NCBI GenBank assembly: GCA_937930625.1
Contig: CALHBW010000223.1
Coordinates: forward strand, 1-5,649
Length of the DNA stretch: 5,649 nt
Direction of reading: 5' to 3'
Source of the DNA: an uncultured Saprospiraceae bacterium
GTDB taxonomy: Bacteria > Bacteroidota > Bacteroidia > Chitinophagales > Saprospiraceae
In this document: piece by piece, positions 1 through 4,186 of the stretch
How positions within the stretch are numbered: the first letter of the stretch is position 1
How the letters are laid out: every line of letters begins with the position of its first letter
Translations under genes and position numbers: made by a program
The notes under the pieces: model-generated
The model's database searches: none
What the model saw: the letters and a program-made list of their open reading frames with translations, nothing else
What the model was told of the DNA's origin: nothing

Positions 1-92
1 TGTTGATTTACAAGAATAAATGAAAAGCCACTTATTAGCAAAACCAATAGAAGCGTCACCAAAAAAAGTAGTAATCGAAAGTTGTTATTCAT
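1..92 (-). CDS. N-terminus of an unidentified membrane or exported protein (partial)
   Basis: An open frame starts at the ATG at 92-90 and runs without a stop for 30 codons to the window edge, so only the N-terminus is visible. It begins M-N-N-N-F-R, followed by about 20 strongly hydrophobic residues (roughly residues 7-28, mostly Leu, Val, Ile and Phe) and then Asn-Gln. This short polar, basic start plus a hydrophobic stretch is the pattern of a signal anchor or first transmembrane helix. There is no clear signal-peptidase site or lipobox in the visible part. It lies 136 bases downstream of the moeA stop, behind a hairpin, so it probably has its own promoter. The function cannot be assigned: sensor kinases, small membrane proteins and secreted proteins could all start this way. 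That the frame is a real gene is fairly likely from the hydrophobic pattern, but not proven. Confidence 0.6.
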   Translation of the reverse strand, partial: MNNNFRLLLFLVTLLLVLLISGFSFILVNQ

Positions 93-126
93 GGCTAAAT
101 TTTGAAAGGATTTACCAAAATTTTAT

Positions 127-134
127 CAAAAATA
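127..134 (-). promoter_or_regulatory. Possible Bacteroidota -7 promoter box
   Basis: On the minus strand this reads TATTTTTG, a full match to the TAnnTTTG -7 element of Bacteroidota primary sigma-factor promoters. It lies 34 bases upstream of the start codon of the partial left-edge gene, which is a reasonable distance. No TTTG -33 box is present at the expected spacing of about 19-21 bases, and the region is AT-rich, so chance is a real alternative. Confidence 0.25.
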
Positions 135-169
135 TAACGCACAAAATCAGGGTTTGGTTTTGGAGCAAC

Positions 170-232
170 GTAAAACGATTTTGCAAATCGTTGTGTTCGT
201 TTTCGGGGGAATGATTTGCAAAATCGTTTTAC
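170..232 (-). terminator. Hairpin overlapping the moeA stop codon
   Basis: This is a perfect 20-base inverted repeat: arm 170-189 is the reverse complement of arm 213-232, with a 23-base loop. The right arm includes the moeA stop codon (229-231). The position, immediately at the end of a gene and before the next start at 92, suggests a transcription-ending or 3'-end-stabilising structure. No T-run follows on the minus strand, so it is not a textbook intrinsic terminator. The arms are AT-rich with several A and T runs. Confidence 0.45.
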
Positions 233-1425
233 ATTCGCCAAGCCAAAAAATCATAGGCTTCACCTGCCTCATAAATATCTTTCCCACGTTCCAATTCTAA
301 AAAACCATCGGCATTGACAAGGTTGGCAAAATCGCCCGAACCATTGCCTTCAATGGGCATCGCAGTTACATTTCCATCCGGTGAATATTGCAATTTGACC
401 TGTACAAAATAAGTCAAATCCGGCTTAAAATGCACAGGCGCAGCCAGCGCGAAACGCGGTTTAGGTACGGGCGCAACCGCCAAACTCGCCTCCAACCAAA
501 TCCGAAAATAACGATTCAAACACATAAAAGACGACACCGGATTGCCGGGCAAGGCAAATACAAAAGTATCTGCCGTCCGCCCAAACCAAAAGGGCTTTCC
601 CGGACGCTGCTTGATGCGGTGAAAATGCTTTTTAACACCCAATTCGTCCAATATTTCAGGGATGAAATCAAACTTCCCTTTCGATACGCCACCACTCAAA
701 ATCAAGACATCATAATCGCGGATGCTTTGGGTGAGTTTGGTGCGAAGTTGGGCTTTATCATCCAATAAATGAAGGCGCTCTGCTTGGATGCCCCATTGTT
801 TCAAAGCCGCTTGAATGGTGTAGACATTCGATGTGCGAATCTGGTGGGGGAGAGGCGTTTCGTTGACTTCTATTAACTCATCGCCTGTTGAGATAATTTG
901 TATTTTGGGTAATGCCGATACGAGTAAATTTGCCTTGCCTACTGAAGCTGCCACGCCTATTTCTGCCGGACTAATACGCACACCCGACCTAGCGACTATC
1001 GTATCTTTTTTTCGGTCAGAGCCTTGAAAATGAACGTTTTGTTGCTGTCGTATCGCATCAATTTGAATGGTAGCAATACCGTTTTCTATTTCCACATCTT
1101 CATAGCGAATGACGGTATCTGCTTGGAGGGGAAGCATCGCACCTGTCATGATTTCGATGCAATTTTTGGAGTCATTGAGCGTGGTTTGTGCTGCGCCTGC
1201 TGCACCGACGCTTTCTATGTTGAAGCTGCGTTGCCCTGCCTGAAATGAGGCGTAATCAATGGCGATACCATCCATCGTCACGCGGTCGAAGGGCGGGAGG
1301 TCGCGGTCAGTGGTGATATTTTCCTGTAAGATGCGACCATTGGTATTTTGCAATGGAATGGATTCGGTTTGGAGGGCTTTGGTATTAGAAAGGATAATTT
1401 GTGTGGCTTCCTGAACGGTAATCAT
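229..1425 (-). CDS. moeA: Molybdopterin molybdenumtransferase MoeA
   Basis: The 398-residue protein has the usual length and layout of MoeA, the cytoplasmic enzyme that inserts molybdate into adenylylated molybdopterin to finish the molybdenum cofactor. Visible family motifs in order are DLPPFDRVTMDG (42-53), TGAMLP (94-99), STGDEL (179-184), SGGVSKGKFDF (244-254), QRPGKP (273-278) and ALPGNPVSS (291-299). The last four belong to the MoCF-binding domain. The C-terminal part, from about residue 325, fits the small MoeA domain IV. The ATG at 1425 is chosen because M-I-T-V-Q-E-A is the normal N-terminus of the family. There is no Shine-Dalgarno sequence. The gene is 94 bases downstream of s5, with a 68-base palindrome in between, so cotranscription with the island is uncertain. 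No other cofactor gene is in the window. Identification is secure; no key motif is missing. Confidence 0.96.
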   Translation of the reverse strand: MITVQEATQIILSNTKALQTESIPLQNTNGRILQENITTDRDLPPFDRVTMDGIAIDYASFQAGQRSFNIESVGAAGAAQTTLNDSKNCIEIMTGAMLPLQADTVIRYEDVEIENGIATIQIDAIRQQQNVHFQGSDRKKDTIVARSGVRISPAEIGVAASVGKANLLVSALPKIQIISTGDELIEVNETPLPHQIRTSNVYTIQAALKQWGIQAERLHLLDDKAQLRTKLTQSIRDYDVLILSGGVSKGKFDFIPEILDELGVKKHFHRIKQRPGKPFWFGRTADTFVFALPGNPVSSFMCLNRYFRIWLEASLAVAPVPKPRFALAAPVHFKPDLTYFVQVKLQYSPDGNVTAMPIEGNGSGDFANLVNADGFLELERGKDIYEAGEAYDFLAWRM

Positions 1426-1445
1426 AGTGAAGTATCAAGTTCGGA

Positions 1446-1513
1446 TGCGCTCCCACCCACGTAACGTAGGGACAGGGCATGCCCTGTCCCTACGTTACGT
1501 GGGTGGGAGCGCA
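1446..1513. repeat. Perfect 68-base palindrome
   Basis: All 34 base pairs match with no loop, centred between 1479 and 1480 on GCATGC. The outer part is G/C-rich (a GCGCTCCCACCC-type arm) and the core contains GTAGGGACAGGGC and its complement. It sits six bases after the s5 stop and 20 bases before the moeA start, so it lies between two genes on the same strand. There is no T-run after it on either strand, which argues against a simple intrinsic terminator. I see no obvious target-site duplication in the immediate flanks. A dispersed REP or MITE-like element, or an element that forms a very stable RNA hairpin, are the main candidates. Confidence 0.9.
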
Positions 1514-1519
1514 AAACGA

Positions 1520-1729
1520 TTATTCTTTTAATTTGAAAGGTAAGTTATAGTCTTTTAGTACGTCTAAAATTTGGGCGGTGTAGTTGCGTTTGGCTTGTTC
1601 GGATTTTGTGGTGTCTTCCTTGGCGGCTTTGCTTTTTTCGATGTCTTGGTTCAATATATCAATCAAATCCAAAAGTTTGACGACTTCAATGGCTTTTTGT
1701 TCGTGTATGTTTACTTGTTCATTTTCCAT
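1520..1729 (-). CDS. Small protein s5, divergent member of the island family
   Basis: This 69-residue protein of unknown function is charged and probably helical. Its C-terminal part, Y-T-A-Q-I-L-D-V-L-K-D-Y-N-L-P (roughly residues 49-63), lines up with the Y-S-T-Q-L-F-E-H-L-Q-K-Y-D-L-P stretch of s4, so it looks like a distant member of the same family. It lacks the RQxxYxxY motif, the conserved His and the terminal KLTPL, and ends KLKE instead. The N-terminal half has Leu/Ile spacing compatible with an amphipathic helix or coiled coil, followed by a Lys/Glu/Thr/Ser-rich middle. The gene follows s4 after 46 bases. With the 1272-base offset of the duplication it falls roughly where s2 sits in the first unit. 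The start is the ATG at 1729, with no Shine-Dalgarno sequence. The gene is likely real because of the homology. Confidence 0.72.
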   Translation of the reverse strand: MENEQVNIHEQKAIEVVKLLDLIDILNQDIEKSKAAKEDTTKSEQAKRNYTAQILDVLKDYNLPFKLKE

Positions 1730-1773
1730 ATGATAAAATGTTGGTTTTGAGTTGGTTTGGGTTTATGATTTTG

Positions 1774-1808
1774 AACTATAATGGTGTCAACTTTCTATCT
1801 TCTATTTC
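1774..1808. repeat. 35-base exact repeat, copy 2 (end of s4)
   Basis: This stretch is identical to 3046-3080 over 35 bases. It covers the last codons of s4, its stop codon and two bases beyond. The distance between the copies is 1272 bases, the same as between the two DUF genes, so it belongs to the same duplication. Confidence 0.9.
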
Positions 1809-2003
1809 AATAGGAAGATCGTATTTTTGTAGATGTTCAAATAATTGAGTTGAGTAATCATATTTGAGATATTCCTCTTGACGTAGCATGACTTTACCCA
1901 TATCTTGATTGATTTCGATACCTCGGTTAGTTCCTTCTAAAAGTTGTAAAAGTTGCTGAATGGCAACATGACCTAATTTTTGTTTTATTTGTACGTTGAC
2001 CAT
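1776..2003 (-). CDS. Small protein s4, paired with DUF-B
   Basis: A 75-residue protein of unknown function. The N-terminal half has a Leu-rich helix (VAIQQLLQLLEG, about residues 13-24). The C-terminal half has RQEEYLKY (41-48), then a probable amphipathic helix STQLFEHLQKY (51-61) and the tail LPIEIEDRKLTPL. It is close to s2 in the body (shared IQQLL-LLEG and YDYSTQL) but shares its last eight residues, EDRKLTPL, with s1. Its start is one base after the DUF-B stop (TAA, T, ATG), which strongly suggests translational coupling. No membrane segment, signal peptide or known catalytic motif is seen. It may be the binding partner of DUF-B; that is inference from gene position only. Confidence 0.8.
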   Translation of the reverse strand: MVNVQIKQKLGHVAIQQLLQLLEGTNRGIEINQDMGKVMLRQEEYLKYDYSTQLFEHLQKYDLPIEIEDRKLTPL

Positions 2004-2004
2004 A

Positions 2005-2484
2005 TTAAAATATTATCTTTAGAAAACCCTTCGGATAAATTATATCATTAGTAGATTTAGTGTTTGAATATCTTGTTTTCCATATGTCATGATTTTCCTG
2101 ATATTTTGAATAAAGCGGATGCCCCGGTGGATATACTTTTACAATATACGCATCAATTCGCTCTTTTTCAAGTGAAAATGTCCAGAACTTATCCATGACT
2201 TTATTGCCACGTTTCTCATACACCCAATGCTCCACAAAGGTAACAATATCAATATCTTTCGGATTTTCTTTTTGTGTAACAAAACTTCCGTTAATCCACT
2301 GTTCAAATCGCCCAAATACCTCATCTTCAAATTGATAAGTATAGCGCAAATAATTATCAAATAACCACCGCCGCCGTTCCGAATTTGGAAAAGCATCTAC
2401 AAAATACGCTTTCAACGTGTCTATATCTGCTTCAATACCTTCGGGCGGAGTGAGGTGACCCTGTTCGTCAAAGTTGAGTTTCAT
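2005..2484 (-). CDS. DUF-B: DUF6932-like putative nucleotidyltransferase
   Basis: A 159-residue soluble protein. Residues 66-79 read G-S, nine residues, then D-I-D, which matches the hG[GS]x9-13Dh[DE]h signature of minimal nucleotidyltransferase folds. D111, in IDAYIVKV, could be the third acidic residue on a later strand. The N-terminus (FDEQGHLTPPEGI, then FVDAFPNSERRRWLFDNY) and the WINGSFVT stretch resemble the family I remember as DUF6932; I could not check this. Residues 5-128 match DUF-A at 115 of 124 positions without gaps, while the tail beyond SKY diverges except for a conserved NDI and PKGFLK near the end. It lies 24 bases after s3 and 1 base before s4. Activity, substrate and role are unknown. 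An AMP- or nucleotide-transferring antitoxin is one possibility, a degenerate non-catalytic fold another. Confidence 0.85.
   Translation of the reverse strand: MKLNFDEQGHLTPPEGIEADIDTLKAYFVDAFPNSERRRWLFDNYLRYTYQFEDEVFGRFEQWINGSFVTQKENPKDIDIVTFVEHWVYEKRGNKVMDKFWTFSLEKERIDAYIVKVYPPGHPLYSKYQENHDIWKTRYSNTKSTNDIIYPKGFLKIIF
2101..2472. repeat. Tandem-duplicated block, copy 2 (within DUF-B)
   Basis: This block is collinear with 3373-3744 at a constant offset of 1272 bases and without indels. The encoded residues agree at 115 of 124 positions. The DNA is also close, with an exact 44-base match (2141-2184 against 3413-3456). Downstream of this block, toward the gene end, there is a one-codon length difference and much lower similarity. 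Confidence 0.9.
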
Positions 2485-2508
2485 CGTGTATGTAAAGTAA
2501 TTTTTGGG

Positions 2509-2736
2509 TTATAATGGTGTCAATTTCTTATCTTCTATTTCGAGAGGCAGATTGTATTTTTGGAGATGTTTAAATAATTCAGCACAATGTTCATATCTGA
2601 AATATTCGTATTGACGAATCATGACCTTACTATTGTTTACTTCCTCACTAATTCCGAAAAAATGTTTGGCCTCAATTATGAGTTCTAATAAATCCGAGAC
2701 TTGTCCAACTCCTACTTTGCATTTAGCTATTTCCAT
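2509..2736 (-). CDS. Small protein s3
   Basis: A 75-residue protein of unknown function, most like s1. Both have KVGVG followed by DLLE near the N-terminus (about residues 7-18) and YEHCAELF (48-55) in the second half. It carries the family features RQYEYFRY (41-48), HLQKY (57-61), LPLEIED and the terminal KLTPL. Residues between about 21 and 36 differ from the other copies, so this may be a linker or specificity region. It lies 17 bases after s2 and 24 bases before DUF-B. It is therefore upstream of the second DUF gene and could be coexpressed with it. The ATG at 2736 gives the same length as s1 and s4. No recognised domain, signal peptide or membrane segment is seen. Confidence 0.78.
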   Translation of the reverse strand: MEIAKCKVGVGQVSDLLELIIEAKHFFGISEEVNNSKVMIRQYEYFRYEHCAELFKHLQKYNLPLEIEDKKLTPL

Positions 2737-2753
2737 TTAAAATATGAATCAGA

Positions 2754-2987
2754 TTATAAAGGCATTAGTTTCATGGCTTCCATTTCGACTGATAAACTAT
2801 ATTTTTGTAAATGTTCATACAGTTGAGTAGAGTAGTCGTACTTCAAGTATTGGTATTGGCGTACTATCACTTTGCCCGAACCTACCTTACGTTCAGCATC
2901 TATGCTAGATTCAATGTTTCTGTTTGCGCCCTCAAGTAGTCTCAGAAGTTGTTGAATAGCGACTTTATCTACATTTGGTTTATACAT
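2754..2987 (-). CDS. Small protein s2
   Basis: A 77-residue protein of unknown function and the most divergent of the four long-tail copies. Its body resembles s4: VAIQQLLRLLEG (9-20) and YDYSTQLYEHLQKY (50-63). The family arginine-glutamine pair is at 43-44 (RQYQYLKY). The C-terminal end differs: SLSVEMEAMKLMPL, with Ser in place of the Pro of LP and LMPL in place of LTPL. It is 60 bases after s1, the widest gap inside the A-s1-s2-s3 set, so a separate ribosome-binding or promoter element cannot be excluded; I see none that is convincing. The start is the ATG at 2987, with an A-rich leader (AATAAAGATGATTA) and no Shine-Dalgarno sequence. Probably soluble and helical. Confidence 0.77.
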   Translation of the reverse strand: MYKPNVDKVAIQQLLRLLEGANRNIESSIDAERKVGSGKVIVRQYQYLKYDYSTQLYEHLQKYSLSVEMEAMKLMPL

Positions 2988-3045
2988 TAATCATCTTTAT
3001 TTCCCGGAGATGAGTTCAATTATACAGATTTAAAGATAATGTTTT

Positions 3046-3080
3046 AACTATAATGGTGTCAACTTTCTATCTTCTATTTC
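3046..3080. repeat. 35-base exact repeat, copy 1 (end of s1)
   Basis: This stretch is identical to 1774-1808 and covers the end of s1, its TAG stop and two bases after it. Together with the DUF block it marks the 1272-base tandem duplication. Confidence 0.9.
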
Positions 3081-3275
3081 GAGAGGCAGATAGTATTCTT
3101 GCAGATGTCCAAATAATTCAGCACAATGCTCGTATTTGAGATACTCATCTTGTCGGATGATGACTTTACTTTTATCGTTTTTATTCCTTTCGAGACTGGC
3201 ATTATCCATCTCTATGATTTCTAATAAATCCAGAATATGACCAACTCCTACCTTTTGTTTAGCGATTGCTTCCAT
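3048..3275 (-). CDS. Small protein s1, overlapping DUF-A
   Basis: A 75-residue protein of unknown function. The frame opens at a TTG at 3278, but I choose the next codon, the ATG at 3275. It gives exactly the length of s4 and places the start 1272 bases from the s4 start, the duplication offset. Motifs are KVGVG and DLLEII (8-21), RQDEYLKY (41-48), EHCAELF (49-55), HLQEY (57-61) and the tail LPLEIEDRKLTPL. Over residues 37-75 it matches s4 at 27 of 39 positions, and it is closer still to s3. The start lies inside DUF-A, with a 17-base overlap in a different frame, so translation is probably coupled to that of DUF-A. No catalytic motif or membrane segment is visible. The partner relation to DUF-A is inference. 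Confidence 0.8.
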   Translation of the reverse strand: MEAIAKQKVGVGHILDLLEIIEMDNASLERNKNDKSKVIIRQDEYLKYEHCAELFGHLQEYYLPLEIEDRKLTPL

Positions 3276-3765
3276 CAAAGTATAATTTTAAAAATCCTTT
3301 AGGATGTTTTATATCATTCGAGTCCCGCCTACTTCTGCTGTACAATGCTTTGTATTTTCTAACATCATCTTTATATTTTGAATAAAGTGGATGTTCTGGT
3401 GGATACACTTTCACAATATACGCATCAATTCGCTCTTTTTCAAGTGAAAATGTCCAAAACTTATCCATGACCTTATCCTTACGTTTCTCATACACCCAAT
3501 GCTCCACAAAAGTAACAATATCAATATCTTTCGGGTTTTCTTTTTGTGTAACAAAACTCCCGTTAATCCATTGCTCAAAACGCGGAAACACCTCATCTTG
3601 AAAGCGATATGTATAACGCAAATAATTATCAAACAACCACCGTCGCCGCTCCGAATTTGGAAAAGCATCTACAAAATACGCTTTCAATGTATCTATATCT
3701 GCCTCAATACCTTCCTGCGGAGTGAGGTAGCCGTGTTCATCAAAAGTGAGCGTTTTGTGTTTCAT
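3259..3765 (-). CDS. DUF-A: DUF6932-like putative nucleotidyltransferase
   Basis: A 168-residue soluble protein counted from the ATG at 3765. A TTG codon lies directly upstream at 3768, but the ATG is the better start. The putative nucleotidyltransferase signature is G69-S70, nine residues, D80-I-D82; D114 in IDAYIVKV is a candidate third carboxylate. The protein has the same N-terminal FDExGxLTP region and FPNSERRRWLFDNY stretch as DUF-B. Its tail is nine residues longer, in part because the frame continues through the start of s1 (last residues FDGSNR) where DUF-B stops at a TAA. It is the first gene of the island, 421 bases after ftsZ and beyond a terminator, so a promoter should lie between 3766 and 4034. 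Enzymatic activity and biological role are not known; a family label of DUF6932 is from memory. Confidence 0.85.
   Translation of the reverse strand: MKHKTLTFDEHGYLTPQEGIEADIDTLKAYFVDAFPNSERRRWLFDNYLRYTYRFQDEVFPRFEQWINGSFVTQKENPKDIDIVTFVEHWVYEKRKDKVMDKFWTFSLEKERIDAYIVKVYPPEHPLYSKYKDDVRKYKALYSRSRRDSNDIKHPKGFLKLYFDGSNR
3373..3744. repeat. Tandem-duplicated block, copy 1 (within DUF-A)
   Basis: This is the partner of 2101-2472 at an offset of 1272 bases with no indels. It covers the N-terminal and central parts of DUF-A, including the GS...DID signature. The flanking gene ends are less alike, which suggests selection or conversion acting on this central part. Confidence 0.9.
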
Positions 3766-4034
3766 CAACGTAAATTTAAGGATTTTTTAGCCGAAAAATT
3801 ACCTCATATTTTAAAAATCTACGGAATTGACAATTTATTAGTTTAAAGGTAAATTGATGGTTATTTTCTTCGGGAAATCGGCGTTTTTACGTGATGTAGA
3901 GAAAATTCATGAATTTTCTCTACATCACGAAGGATACGTATCAAATTGTCGCATATAGACAAGCGTAACCCAATTTATCGGAAGCCTACTTGACAGACAT
4001 TTTTGAAATGTCGGGCGAGAACATTTGTGTTCAC
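3766..4034. other. Intergenic leader region of the island
   Basis: No gene is supported here on either strand. The region holds the 40-base palindrome at 3890-3929, a 10-base palindrome at 3933-3942 and two small hairpins (arms 3996-4002/4006-4012 and 4019-4023/4028-4032). Because the ftsZ transcript probably ends at 4035-4068, the promoter of the DUF-A operon should lie in this stretch. I found no convincing TTTG plus TAnnTTTG pair, so the promoter is not placed. Confidence 0.5.
3890..3929. repeat. Perfect 40-base palindrome upstream of DUF-A
   Basis: Twenty base pairs match with no loop, centred between 3909 and 3910 on ATTCATGAAT. It lies 124 bases upstream of the DUF-A start and 105 bases beyond the ftsZ terminator. 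It could be a binding site for a dimeric regulator, a cruciform, a transcript hairpin or a remnant element. There is no T-run after it, so it is not a clear terminator. A 10-base palindrome (GATACGTATC) follows at 3933-3942. Confidence 0.85.
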
Positions 4035-4068
4035 AAAAAAAGGCTTCCCGAACATTGCCGGAAAGCCC
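4035..4068 (-). terminator. Intrinsic terminator after ftsZ
   Basis: On the minus strand a nine-base-pair stem GGCTTTCCG / CGGGAAGCC (one G-T wobble) encloses an eight-base loop and is followed at once by seven T residues (4041-4035). This is the standard rho-independent form and points in the direction of ftsZ transcription. It lies 119 bases after the ftsZ stop and separates ftsZ from the DUF island. Confidence 0.82.
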
Positions 4069-4109
4069 ATCATCAATCTAAGCAATCTCACAAATTGCCT
4101 GTAAAATTT

Positions 4110-4183
4110 GTGTTGTAGTGTCGTTGTGTCGTTGTGTTGTAGTTAGTTAACCACGACACTACGATACCACAACACTACAACAC
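4110..4183 (-). repeat. Long imperfect hairpin just after the ftsZ stop
   Basis: Arm 4110-4142 pairs with arm 4151-4183 around an eight-base loop. The outer 16 base pairs (4110-4119 and 4123-4128 against 4174-4183 and 4168-4173) are perfect apart from a three-base internal loop, and the inner 14 have two mismatches and one G-T pair. The left arm contains the tandem octamer TCGTTGTG twice (4121-4136), and both arms are made of variants of a TGTCGTAG-like word. It starts three bases after the ftsZ stop codon and probably stabilises the 3' end or assists the terminator downstream. Confidence 0.7.
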
Positions 4184-4186
4184 CAT

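Noticed and set aside
20..214. Plus-strand open frame of 64 codons
   Set aside because: It overlaps the convincing hydrophobic start of a minus-strand gene (1-92) and runs through a hairpin; its composition suggests no known protein.
1776..1789. TTGACA followed by CCATTATA on the minus strand, repeated at the ends of s1, s3 and s4, looking like promoter boxes
   Set aside because: It is the coding sequence for the conserved L-T-P-L end plus the stop codon, repeated because the genes are paralogues, and the spacing between the two boxes is wrong for a promoter.
2139..2396. Similar 85-residue minus-strand frames inside both DUF genes (2139-2396 and 3411-3668)
   Set aside because: They are out-of-frame shadows. 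They resemble each other only because the DNA beneath is duplicated, while the DUF frame is the one that keeps its motifs.
3048..3275. HEPN-type RNase motif (R-x4-6-H) in the small proteins, which would make a HEPN/MNT pair
   Set aside because: The invariant Arg at 41 and His at 57 are 16 residues apart, the closer His at 50 is absent from s2 and s4, and 75 residues is short for a HEPN domain.
1520..3768. CRISPR-like array because of regular repeats
   Set aside because: The repeats are protein-coding paralogues with period 1272 bases; there are no short direct repeats with spacers.
3499..3846. Plus-strand open frame of 115 codons opposite DUF-A
   Set aside because: It is antisense to a gene with a clear paralogue and motif, and its own product has no recognisable features.
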